This document shows, in pieces, positions 47,676 to 59,154 of a stretch of 64,000 nucleotides of DNA. Location: NCBI GenBank assembly GCA_021464245.1, contig JADCRB010000106.1:896923-960922 (forward strand), in the 5' to 3' direction. The translations under genes and the position numbers were made by a program. The notes under the pieces were generated by a model that did not search any database, had not been told where the DNA came from, and saw nothing but the letters and a program-made list of their open reading frames with translations. The stretch's first letter is position 1, and each line of letters starts with the position of its first letter. The DNA comes from Carallia brachiata (Eukaryota; Streptophyta; Magnoliopsida; Malpighiales; Rhizophoraceae).

Positions 47676-50600
47676 TTGCTTTCATCTCGCCTTTGACACT
47701 CGCGCGGGTAAGGAGTTTGGTTTTGTTGTTGTTACTGTCTCATCCCTTATATCGTGCCGGCAAGGAGTCTGCTTTTGTTGTGGTTGCAATCTCCTCTTTT
47801 ATGCTCGTGCGGGCTAAGAGTCTACTTTATTTTTCCTGCCATCTCGCCTTTTATGATCTTGCGAGCAAGGAGTATGCGTTGCTGCCATCTCGCCTTTAAA
47901 ACTCTTGTAGGCAAGGAGTATGCTTTGCTGTTGCTGGCTTGGCTTTTGTACTCTTCCGGGCAAGGATTAAACTTTGATGTTGCCCTCTCGCCTTTTGTAC
48001 TAGTGCGAGCTGAGAGTATGCTGCTGTTGTTATTGACGTCTTGCCTTTTATACTTGCACGAGCAAAGAGTCTGGTTTTGTTATTGTTGCCGTCATGCCTT
48101 TTATACTTACGTCAGAAAAGAACATGCTTTGTTGTTGCCGTCACGCCTTTTATACTCTTACGGGCAAGGAATCAGCTTTTGTTGGTGTTGTCGTCTCACA
48201 ATTTGTAGTCATACAGGCAGGGAGTCTGGTTTTTTGGTTGTTACTGTCTCGTCTTTTATACTCGTTCGGGCATAGAGTATGCTTTACGGTTGCCGTCTCA
48301 CCTTTTGTGCCCATGTAGGCAAAGAGCATGCGTTTGTTTTTGTAGTCGTCTTACCTTTTACACTTGTGGGCAAAGAGTAATGCTTTTGTTGTTGTTGTCG
48401 TCTCGCCTTTTATACTCATGCAGGCGAAGAGCATGCTTTGATGTTGTCGACTCGCCTTTTACACTCACACGGGAAAAGAATATGCTTTATTGTTGTCGTT
48501 TTGCCTTTTATACTTGTGCAGGAAGCAGCAAGCTTTGTCGTAGTCATCTAGCCATTTCTAGTCGCGCAGGCAAGGAGTATGCTTTATTGTTGTTGTCTCG
48601 CCTTTTATACTTTGCGGGCACAAGGGGTTTGTTTTTGTTGTCGTCGTAGTCTTGCCTTTTATTCTCGTGAGCGCTAGGCATTTACTTTGCTATTGTTACC
48701 GTCTCACCTTTTATACTCCTGCGAGCAAAGAGTTTAGTTTTTTTATACTTTTTGCCTTTTATGTTCTTGTAGGCAAGGAGTCTACTTTGGCTATTGTTGC
48801 CATCTAGCCTTTTATACTCGTGTGAGCAAGGTGTCTAGTTTTGTTGTTGTTGTTATCTTGCCTTTTATACTTGGGTGGGCGAAGAGTACACTTTTGCTGT
48901 TGCACTTGTCGCCTTTTATGCTCTTACGTGCAAGGTGTCTGCTTTTGTTGTTGTTGTTGTCTCGTCGTTTATACTCGTGCAGACTAAGAGTCTACTTTGC
49001 CATTGTTGCTGTCCTGCCTTTTATGTTATTGTGGGTAGGAAGTATGCTTCTGTTGTTGTACTTTTTGCCTTTTACACTATTGTGGGCAAGGAGCTTGCTT
49101 TTCTTGTTGTTGTTGTCTCACCTTTTATACTCTTGCGGGCAAGGAGTTGGGTTTTGTTGTTGTTGTCGTCTCCCATTTTATACTCGTGCAGGCAAGAAGT
49201 ATACTTTTGTTGTTGTACTTTTCGCCTTTTATGCTTGTGCGGGCAAGGAGTCTGGTTTTTTCGTTGTTACTATCTCACCTTTTATACTCGGGCGAGCGAG
49301 GAATACAGTTTTGTTGTTGTACTTGTCGCATTTTATACTCTCGCGGGCAAGGAGTCTGCTTTTCTTGTTGTTGCTGTTTTGCCTTTTATACTCATGCCAG
49401 CAAGGAGTCTGCTTTGTTGTTGTTGCTGTCTCGCATTTTATGGTCGTCTGGGCAAGGAGTATACTTTTTTTGGTTGTAATTTTTGCCTTTTATTCTCTTA
49501 CGTGCAAAGAGTCTACTTTTGGTGTTGTTGTTGTCTCACCCTTTATACTTGTGTAGGTAAGGAGTCTAGTTTTGTTATTGCTGGCTTCTCGCTTTTTGTA
49601 CTCGTGCGAGCAATGAGTAAAGAGTATCCTTTGTAGTTGCCGACCCTTTATACTTGCATGGCAAGGAGTTTTCTTTTGTTATTGTTGCCATCTTGCCTTT
49701 TATACTTGTGCGGGCAAGGAGTGTACTTTTGTTATTGTGCTTTTCACCTTTTATCCTCATGTGGGAAAGGAGGTCTGCTTTTATTGTTGTTGTTATCTTG
49801 CCTTTTATACTGGTCGGGCAAGGAGTCTAGTTTTGTTGTTATCGTCTCGCAATTTACACTCGTGCAGGTAAGGAGTATGCTTTACTGTTGTTGTCTCGTC
49901 ATTTATATACTTATGCGGGCTGGGAGTGCGCTTTTTTTGTTGTTGCCGTCAAGCCTATTATACTCATGTGGGGAAACAGCAAGCTTTGTTGTTACCTTCT
50001 CGCCTTTTATACTCGTGCGGGCAAGGAGTTTGCTTTGTTGTTGTCGTCTCTCCTTTTATACTCTTGCAGGCATAAAGTCTACTTTTATTGTTGTTGTTGT
50101 CTTGCTTTTTGTACTCGTGTAGGGTAGGCGTATACTTTTGTTGTCGTACTTTTTGCCTTGTATACTATTGTGGCCAAAGAGTCTACTTTTGCTATTGTTG
50201 TCGTTTCGCATTTTACACTGGTGTGGGCAAGGAGTTTGGTTTCTCTGTTGTTGCAGTCTCGCCCTTTATACCCGGGCAGGCAAGGGGTATACTTATGTTA
50301 TTGTACTTGTTGCCTTCTATACTCTTGTGGGTAAGTAGTCTGCTTTTGTTGTTGTTGTCGTCTCGCCATTTCTACTTGTATGGGCTAGGAAGCTGCTTTG
50401 TTGTTGTTACTGTCTCGCCTATTATACTCGTATGGGCAGCGAGTATGATTTGTTGACATCATCTCGCCTTTTCTGCTCTTGCGGCTAGGGGTCTGCTATT
50501 GTTATTATTGTCGTCTCGGCTTTTAAACATGTACGGGTAAGGAGTCTAGATCTGTTGTTGTTCCTGTCTCACCTTTTATACTCGCGCGGGCAAGCAACAT

Positions 50601-53600
50601 GCTTTGTTGTTGCCATCTCGCCTCTTATACTCTAGCAGGCAAGGAGTATGCATTGCAGTTGCTGTATCGCCTTTTATACTCGTACGGTGCAAGGAGTATG
50701 TCGTTGTTGTTGTTGGCATCTCACCTTTTATACTGGTACCGGCAAGGAATCTGATTTTGCTGGTGTTGCTATCAATTGCTACGTCTTGCCTTTTGTACTC
50801 ATGAGGGGCAAAGTGTATGCTTTTTTATTGCTGTCTCGCCTTTTATACCATTGCACAGAAGGAGTATGCTTTGCTATTGTCATCTCGCCTTTTTACTCAT
50901 ATAGGGAAGCAGTTTGTTTTCGTTGTTGTTGTTGTCTCGCCATTTATACTCGAGTAGGCAAGGCCTATGCTTTGATGTTGCCGTCTGACCTTTTATGCTC
51001 ATGCGGGTAAGGAGTATGCTCTGCTGTTGTCGTCTCGCCTTTCATACTGAAGTGGGCAAGGAGTATACTTTTTTTGTTGCACTTTTCACCTTTTATACTC
51101 GTGCGGGCAAGGAGTTTTGTTTTATTGTTTTTGTCGTATCGCCTTTTATACTCGTGCAGGCAAGGAGTATGCTTTTTGTTGTATATTTCACCTTTTATAC
51201 TCGTGCGGGAAAGGAGTCTGGTTTTGCTGTTGTTGTTGTATCGCTTTTTATACTCATGCAGGCAAGGAGTATACTTTTTTGTTGTACTTTTCGCCTTGTA
51301 TGCTCTTGTGGGCAAGGAGTCTGCTTTTATTATTGTTACGGTCTCACCATTTGCACTCGTACAGGCAAGGAGTCTGATTTTGTTGCTGTTGCCGTCTTGC
51401 ATTTATAGTCATGCAGGCAAGGAGTATGCTTTGTGGCTGTCGTCTCGCCTTTTATACATGGGCGGGCAGGGACTATGCTCTTGTTGTTGATGCCGTCTAG
51501 CCTTTTATAGTCGTATGACAAGGAATCTAGTTTTGTTGTTACTGACTCGCATTCTATACTCGTCAGGCCAAATGCTTTGTTGTTGCCGTCTCGCCTGTTA
51601 TACTCGTGCGGGCAAGGGATGTGCTTTGTTGCAGACGTCTCGGCTTTTGTACTCCTGCCAGCAAGGAGTCTACTTTTGTTGTTATTGCTGCCTCGCCATT
51701 TATACTCGTGTAGGCTAATCTGCTTGATGCTTTTACCATCTCGTCTTTTATACTCGTGCGGGCATGGAGTATACTTTTGTTTTTACACTTTTTGCATTTT
51801 ATATTCTTGCAGGCAAGGAGTATACTTTTGTTGTTGTTATCGTCTCACTTTTTATACTCGTGCAGGCTAGGAGTCTGCTTTGCCGCTGTTGTCATCTCGC
51901 TTATATACTCGCGCGGCACAGAGCATACTTTGGTTGTTGCACATTTTACCTTTTATCCTCTTGTGGGCAAGGAGTCTACTTTGGTTGTTTTTGTCATCTA
52001 GCCTTTTATACTCATGCGGGCTAAGAGTCTGCTTTGTTGTTGTTGTCGTCTAGCCTTTGATACTCGTGCAGACAAGGTGTACACATTTGTTGTCATACTT
52101 TTCACCTTTTATATTCTTGCTGGCAAAGAGTTTGGTTTTGTTGTTGTTGCTGTCTCACCTTTTATACTCGTGCAGGTTAGGAGTCTGTTTTGCTATTAAT
52201 ACCGTCTCATCCTTTATATTCGTGTGGACAAGCAGTATGCTTTGCTGCTGCCATCCCACCTTTTATACTATGGCAGGTGAGGAGTCTGCCTTTGTTGTTG
52301 TTGCCATGTTGCCTTTTAAACTCGTACGGGCTAAGAGCCTGCTTTGCTGTTATTATTGTCTCGCCTTTTGTACTTGTGCGGGCAAAGAGTTTGGCTTTGT
52401 TATTGTTACTGTGTCACCTTTTATACTCATGTGGGTTAGGAGTTTGCTTTCTCTTGTTGTAGTCTTGCCATTTATACTTGTTTGGGCAAGGAGTATACTT
52501 TTTTGGTTGTCCTTTTTGCCTTTTATACTCTTGCGGGCAAGGTGTCTACTTTTGTTCTTGGTGCTGTCTCACCTACTACACTTGTGCGAGCAAGGAGTCT
52601 AGTTTTATTTTTGTTGGTATCTTGCCTTTTCACGCTCGTGCGTGTAAGCAGCATGCTTTGCTGTTACCGTTTTGTTTTTTATACTAGTGTGGGCTGGGAT
52701 TACATTTTTCTTGTTGTTCTCATCTCGCCTTTTATACTCGTAAGGGCAGGGAGTCAAGTTTTGTTGTCGTTGCCGACTCGCCCTTTATACTCATGTTGGC
52801 GAGCAAATGTTTTATTGTTGCGTCTCGCTTTTTATACTTGTGCTGGCAAAAAGTATGTAATGTTGTTGCTGACTCGCCTTTTATACTCGTGCTAGCAATC
52901 AACATGCTTTATTGTTGCGTCTCGCCTTTTATACTCGTGCGGGCAAAAAGTATGCAATGTTGTTGCCATCTCACCTTTTATACTCTTGCGGGCAAGGAGT
53001 CGGCTTTGGTTATTTTTATAATCAGGCGGGAAGGAGTATACTTTTGTTGTTGTACACTTCGCCTTTTATACTCTTATGGCAAGGTGTCTACTCTTGTTGT
53101 TGTTACTGTCTTGCCTTTTATACCCGTGTATGTAAGGAGCCTGGTTTTGCTGCTGTTGTCATCTCGCCATTTATTCTTGTGTGGTTAAAGAGTGTTCTCT
53201 ACTGTTGCCATCTCGTCTTTTACTCGTGAGGGAAAGGAGTCTAGTTTTGTTGCTGCTGCCAACGGGCCTTTTATACTCGTAAAGGCAAGGAGTAAGCTTT
53301 ACTGTTGTTGTCTTACTTTTTATACTTACATGGGCAAGGAGTGTTCCTTTGTTGTTGTTGCTGTCTTGCCTTTTATGCTCTCGTGGGCACAGAGTCTGCA
53401 GTTGTTGTTGTTGCTATCTCACTTTTATGCTCGCATGGGCTTGGACTATGCTTTTTGTTACTACTGTCTCCCCTTTTATATTCGTACGGGCCAGGAGTCT
53501 ATGTTTGTTGTACTTTTCGCCTTTTACACCATTGTGAGCAAGGAGTCTACCTTTGCTATTGTTGCCATCTCACCTTTTATCTTCATGTTGGCAAGGACTC

Positions 53601-54493
53601 TAGTTTTGTTGTTGTCGTCCTGCCTTTTATACTCTAACGGGCTAGGAGTATACTTTTCTTGTTGTTATTGTCTACTTTCATACTCTTGTGGGTGAGGAGT
53701 TTGCATTTGTTGTTTTTGTTGTCTAGCCCTTTAAACTCGCACGGACTACGAGTCTGCTTTGCTGTTGTTACCATCTCGCCTTTTATACTCGTGCGGGCAA
53801 CAAGTAAATTTTTGTTGTTGTACTTTTCACCTTTTATACTCTTGTTGGCAAAGAATCTGCTTTTGTTATTGTTACTGTCTCGTCTTTATACCCGTGCGGG
53901 CAAAGAGTCTGATTTTGTTGTTGTTGCTGTCTCGCCTTTTATTCTTGTGCAGGTAAGGAGTACTCTTTGCTGTTGTCGTCTCGTCTTTTATACTCGTGCA
54001 GGCATGCTTTGCTGTTGCCATCTCGCCTTTTTTACTAGTGCGAGTAAAAAGTATGATTTTGCTGTTCTTACCATCTCCCCTTTGTGCAGGTAAAGAGTAT
54101 GCTTTGCTATTGCTATCTCGCCTTTTTACTTGTGCAAGCAAGGAGTCTAGTTTTGTTGTTGTTACCTACTCGCCTTTTATACCTGTGCCAGAATGAAATA
54201 TGCTTTGTTGTTGGCGTCTTGCCTTTTATACTCCTGCGAGCAAGGAGCATGCTTTTGTTATTGTTGTCGTCCTGCCTTTTATACTCGTGTGGGCAGGAGT
54301 CTGGTTTTGTTGTTGTTCCCTTCTTGCCTTTTTTGCTCGTGCAGGTAAGGAGCATGCTTTGTTGTTGCCATCCTGCCTTTTATACTCGTGTGTGTAAAGA
54401 GTATGCTTTGTTGTTGTCGTCTCACCTTTTATGCTATTGTGGTTAAGGAATATGCTTTGTTGTTGCGATCTCACCTTTTATGCTCGTACGGGC
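47676..54493. repeat. About 50-53 bp minisatellite array with internal (TTG)n, left block
   Basis: About 6.8 kb of head-to-tail degenerate units. Each has CTCGCCTTTTATACTC, then a TGCGGG and GCAAGGAGT core, then a T-rich/(TTG)n stretch. Length varies mostly through the TTG run. Many units contain the dyad ATACTC...GAGTAT around an 11-base loop (for example 51,148-51,170). On the minus strand every unit offers TATAAAAGG. All three plus frames are often open, giving long spurious ORFs of hydrophobic and Cys-rich text. It begins directly at the gap. Confidence 0.9.
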
Positions 54494-54824
54494 CTGTTCC
54501 CTGATTTTTTCTAGCAAGTCACTCTGCACTTGAGTGAGGGCAGCAACCGTCTCTTGCACTTGTCGACAGCTTAGGGCATCCACCACCTGATTTTGCCTGC
54601 CTAGCTTGTGTTCCCAAGTAAAATCATACTCATCCAAGAACTCCTGCCATTGCGCCTGCCGTTCAGAAAGCTTCTTCTGAGTTTCAAAGAATGTGTTAGC
54701 CACATTGTCAGTACGAACCATGAACTAGGTACCCAGCAAATACACCCTCCAGGTGCGAAGGCAATGCACCACTGCCAGCATCTCCTTCTCATGGGTTGAG
54801 TATCGCTGCTCTGCATCATCGTGG
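54494..54824 (-). pseudogene. Chromovirus RNase H fragment (second element family)
   Basis: Reads on the minus strand as RNase H C-terminal text (THEKEMLAVVHCLRTWRVYLLGT, with internal positions 54,700-54,800) and the connection ..QEFLDEYDFTWEHKLGR.., VDALS, DLLEKIREQ. It is cut at 54,494 by satellite and at about 54,824 by inverted pol sequence. It is homologous to 56,105-56,409. Confidence 0.8.
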
Positions 54825-55232
54825 GCTGGTTCCAAAGTATGACAGTCCCTTTACAGTGGTGAAGAAAGTTGGCAATGTTGCATACAGGTTGCAACTCCCA
54901 GAAAGGTTGAAGGTGCATCCAACCTTCCACGTGAGTTTCTTAAAGCCCTTCCACGAGGAAGCAGGCGATGAGCTCCAATGAAAAAGCACGACGTGCTCCC
55001 CCTACAATCAAAATTGAGTTCCAACGTGAAGTGGAGAGAATTCTAGACCACCTAACGCAGGGACAAAGTAAGAAGAATAGGCGGGTTGAGTACTTGGTGA
55101 AGTGAAGAATGCCCAAGATAGTTAGGCGAGCTGGGAAAGAGATGTGAATCTATGGCAGTTCAACAAGCAGGTGGGAGACTACCTATCGACCTTACCAACG
55201 AGGACCTTGACTTCGTCAGGTGGGGGTGGGTT
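54825..55232 (+). pseudogene. Integrase C-terminus and chromodomain fragment (second element family)
   Basis: Plus-strand text RGLVPKYDSPFTVVKKVGNV.., HPTFHVSFLKPFHEE is the integrase C-terminal domain. After a stop near 54,979 comes a chromodomain remnant (FQREVERILDH.., VEYLVK). A G-rich purine tract (about 55,217-55,232) leads into an LTR. This is the 3' end of an element in plus orientation. Stops and frameshifts make it non-coding. Confidence 0.8.
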
Positions 55233-56083
55233 TGTTAGCCCATGAACACTTGGCATAGCAGGAGTTGGCGGCACCTTGCGCCAATTCCTAGCGTGGGACT
55301 TTGGAGTGGCTGGGCACTCCTTGAAGCAAGGTGAAAGCTGAGAGGGTCAGCATAGGCACGGGCCTACATGCGGGTCCCAGTGGGACCAAGACTTGGGTGG
55401 ACAAAGGATGTTGGGCACATGTTCGTGGGCTCCATCAGATGGGCAATGGGCTTGGGCAAAGAGGCCCAAAACACAGGACTGGGTCTTGGCTAACTCTGCA
55501 TGGCACTACATGGCATTGCAAGGCACTGCGTGGCACCGAGTCTCCTACGGCGTGTGGAACGGGGATGGTAGGTGTTGCTCTATCCGGTTGGCCGAGCATC
55601 AGGGTAATGCTCATCAGATTGTGTATGGCAAAGGACCGTGGGTAGATAAGGCTTATCGAGATCAAGTGATGATGATCGTGGGAGATAAGGCTTATCAGGA
55701 TCAAGTCATGGATGAGATCATGGGAAATGAGGTTTATCTGCCACGATAGAGATCGTGGGAGATAATGTTATCTCCAAGACATAGATAGCTGGGGATGTCA
55801 GCTATATATAGACCCTACAGTTTGTCATTTGTACTCAGTGAAAGAGAAATCACTCAGAGAGAAAAAGTGAAACACTGTTGAGAGTTCAGGTGATTGTTCC
55901 TTTGTATTACTTGAGTTAAGTAATAAAAGGTTGGGAAAGGTTCCCGTATATGCTCTTTTGTCTCTTTTGAGTGTGTGAGTTGTGTGCCTACTTATAAAGT
56001 TCCATTGTGCAATCCTTCTGCGTGTACGGTTGGCTGATACTAAGTGTGACTTAGTGCCATCACAAGGCGAAATTTTGGGTGAG
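55233..56083 (+). repeat. LTR of second chromovirus, plus orientation, 3' end clipped
   Basis: Starts TGTTAGCCCATGAACAC. It contains short internal repeats around GATCAAGTGATGATGATC and a TATATATAGACCC TATA box near 55,803. It pairs as an inverted repeat of about 850 bp with 57,950-58,808. The last roughly 20 bases and the primer site seen in the partner are missing. Confidence 0.85.
55803..55811 (+). promoter_or_regulatory. TATA box in plus LTR
   Basis: TATATATAG followed by ACCC within the LTR. The inverted partner carries the matching CTATATATAGC near 58,242. It is a likely start-site element of the LTR promoter. Confidence 0.5.
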
Positions 56084-56104
56084 AGCCAATGGCAGGTGGT
56101 TCGG
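56084..56104 (+). other. Gag-start remnant after the plus LTR
   Basis: CCAATGGCAGGTGGTT matches the gag start that follows the primer site of the minus element (about 57,905-57,925). So this LTR is followed by gag sequence and preceded by pol 3' sequence. Confidence 0.6.
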
Positions 56105-57935
56105 CCGTCTCTTGCACTTGTCGGCGACTTAGGGCATCTGCCCCTTGATTTTGCCTTCCTGGCTTGTGTTCCTAAGTAAAATCGCACTCAGTCAAGAACT
56201 CCTGCCACCGCGCCTACACGAACCTGAAAGAATGTGTTAACCACATTGTCGGTCCGAACCACGAACCTGGTACCCAGCAAATACACCCTCCATGTGCAAA
56301 GGCAATGCACCACTACCAACATCTCCTTCTCATGGGCTGAGTACTGCTGCCCTGCATCATTGAGTTTCCGGCTCTCATAGGCAATGAGGTGGCCTTCTTG
56401 CACCACCACACCTCCAATGGCTTAGTCTGAGGCGTTAGTTAGCACATTGAAAGGCAACTCGAAATCAGGCAGCCTCAGGATCGGCTCCGTGGACACCGCT
56501 GCCTTCAACTTGTCAAAGGCTTCTTGGCAATTTGTGGTCCACCTCCAGGGTCTATCCTTCTGGAGTAAGTCTGTCAATGGGGCCACCATTTTAGAGTAAC
56601 CCTACATAAACTTCCTGTAATAGTTAGACAAACCAAGAAAGGATCTCAACTCAGACACTTTGGTAAGGGCCTACCACTCCACTATTGCCTGGCCTTTTCT
56701 CTCGCCATTTTAACTTGCCCTCGACTCACCCTATGCCCAAGGAACATTATCTCACGTCGGGCTAACTCACATTTTTCCTTTTTCACATATAATTGGAGCT
56801 CTCTCAACTTAGACAACACCAACCTCACGTGGGACAAGTGATCCTCCAAGTACTCACTATACACAACAATATCATCTAGATATACAACCACAAAATGATC
56901 AATAAAGTCATGAAACACATCATTCATTAAATTACAGAAAGTAGCACGGGCGTTAGTCAAACCGAATGGCATCACCAAGAATTCATAGGAGCCATAGAGA
57001 GTGATGCACGTAGTTTTCCCCTCATCTCCTTCTGCAATCTTGACTTGCCAATATCCAGACCGTAGATCCAGCTTGGCAAAGTATGAGGCTCTCGCTAACC
57101 TGTCAAACAAGTCTGCTACCAATGGAATAGGGCACTTGCTCTTTACCGTCACCTTGTTTGACTAAAACCATTAGTCGCGGCCATTGCTGAAGGAAGGTCC
57201 TTCACACCTTGCCTTCTAAGCTCGAGTTGAGCCCAGGGTTGTAGACCAAAAAGGAAGTTGAAAAGCTTGTCCTCATTTGACATGTTGCGGATGTCAAGCA
57301 TCAAGGAACTGAATTCCTTCACGTAATCAGGCACCGTACCACTCTGCTTCAACTTCTTCAAGGATTCCCTCGCAACCCATGACGTGTTGCAGGGCAAGAA
57401 CTGGTCCTTCAACTCCTTCTTTAGGCTCTCCCACATCTCGATCTTAGGCCTGCCCGCACTTGCATCGTCATCCAACTAAGTCCGCCACCACAGCTTAGCG
57501 TCCTTGGCTAGATACATGCTGGTTAGATTGACCTTCTCGTTGTCTGGCACTCAAGCAGCTTTGAAGTACTGCTCCATATCCCACAAAAATTTCTTGATCT
57601 CTTTGGCATCCCTAACTCCCTCGAAGGCTTTTGGCTCCGACACCTTCATCCTTGGTCGAGCCCTCCACAACACCTCTGCTTGGTTGAGAGGCTACAACCT
57701 TCTTGAGGATGCCTATCTCTACTGCCAACTCCTCAAGCGAAAAAGTTGTGTTTGAAGAGGCCACCACCTCTTGTTGCCACTGCAGATCAATTATGTACTG
57801 CTCATGAAGCGCCAACGTTGGGAACATAGTGAAATTTGCACCATCCAGAAGTTCACCGAGTACCTCAAAGAGCTTGGCTATGCACTCACGTACAACATCA
57901 ATACCCAAACCACCTGCCATTGGTCAAACCTTTTT
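56105..57935 (-). pseudogene. gag-RT-RNase H remnant of second chromovirus, internally deleted
   Basis: Minus-strand order: gag start MAGGLGIDVV (57,920), second gag block (57,475-57,149, LKQSGTVPDYVKEF), then directly RT (57,152-56,682: [38 protein letters not shown]) and RNase H (56,409-56,105: IAYESRKLNDAGQQYSAHEK). Zinc knuckle, protease and RT N-terminus are absent, so a large internal deletion joined gag to RT. Integrase is missing. The YLDD active site is intact, but frames are broken elsewhere. Confidence 0.88.
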
Positions 57936-57947
57936 GCTCTGATACCA
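57936..57947 (-). other. Primer-binding site (tRNA-iMet), second chromovirus
   Basis: Minus strand TGGTATCAGAGC, two bases after the LTR end. Confidence 0.9.
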
Positions 57948-57949
57948 GC

Positions 57950-58808
57950 TGTCATAGGGCTAATTTTCTCACCCCAAATTTCACATTGTGATGGCAGTAA
58001 GTCATGCTTAGTCTCAGCCAACCGCACGCACAACGATTTGCACAATAGAACTTTGTAAGCAGGCACACAACTCACACACTCAAAAGAGGCACAAGAGCAT
58101 AAACGGGAACCTTTCCCAACCTTTTATTACTTAACTCATGTAATACAAAGGAATAATCACTTGAACTCTCAACAGTGTATCACTCTTTCTCTCTGAATGA
58201 TTTCTCTCTTTCACTAAGTACAAATGACAACCCATAGGGTCTATATATAGCTGACACCCCCAGCTATCTAGGGCTTAGAGATAAACATTATCTCCCCACG
58301 ATCTCTATCGTCGCTGATGACCCTCATCTTCCCACGTTCTCATCCATGACTCGATCCTGATAAGCCTTATCTCCCACGATCATCCATCACTTGATCTCGA
58401 TAAGTCTTATCTACCCATGATCCTTTGCCATGCACGATCTGATGAGCATTATCCCGATGCTCAGCCACCTGGATAGAGCCACACCTAAACATCCCCATGT
58501 TCCGCACGTCGTAGGAGACTCGGTGCCATGCAGTGCCATCCAAACTTGGCCAAGACCCAGTCTTGTGTTTTGGCCCTCTTGGCCCAAGCCCATGGCCCAT
58601 CTGATGGAGCCCATGAACATACAGCCCAGCATCCTTTGCCCAAGCCAAGCCTTGGTCCACATTAGGACCCGCTTGTAGGCCCGTGCCTACGCTGATCCTC
58701 TCAGCTTTCACCTTGCTTCAAGGAGTGCCCAGCCACTCCAAAGTCCCATCCTAGGAATTGGCGCAAGGTGCCACCAACCCCTGCATGCCAAGTGTTCAAT
58801 GGGCTAAC
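57950..58808 (-). repeat. 5' LTR of second chromovirus, minus orientation
   Basis: 859 bp, ends in CA next to the primer site. The outer end reads GTTAGCCCATTGAACAC, lacking a clean terminal TG, and abuts 18S rRNA sequence at 58,808/58,809. It is an inverted partner of 55,233-56,083. Confidence 0.87.
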
Positions 58809-59154
58809 CGTACGCCTCTATCCTACCATCGAAAGTTGATAGGGCAAAAATTCGAATGATGCGTCGCCGGCGTGTTGGCCATGCGATCCGTCAAGTTATC
58901 ATGAATCATCAGAGCAACGAGCAGAGCCCACGTCGACCTTTTATCTAATAAATGCATCCCTTCTAGAAGTGGGGTTTGTTGCACGTAATAGCTCTAGAAT
59001 TACTACAGTTATCCGAGTAGCAGGTACCATCAAACAAACTATAACTGATTTAATGGGCCATTTGGAGTTTCACAGTCTGAATTAGTTCAAACTTACACAT
59101 GCATGACTTAATCTTTAAGACAAGCATATGACTACTGGCAGGATCAACCAAGTA
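58809..59154 (-). rRNA. 18S rRNA 5' fragment, decayed
   Basis: The minus strand starts TACTTGGTTGATCCTGCCAG, the 18S 5' end (usually TACCTGG), and follows the conserved plant gene for about 346 bases to GATGGTAGGATAGAGG, where the LTR begins. By comparison with the conserved sequence from memory, many differences are C to T or G to A, for example AAGTCATGCATG for AAGCCATGCATG. It is truncated and mutated, so a pseudogene. Confidence 0.9.

Noticed and set aside
47676..54493. CRISPR-like array of repeats and spacers
   Set aside because: The whole unit is degenerate repeat with a variable TTG run; there are no unique spacers, and the surrounding DNA is plant nuclear.
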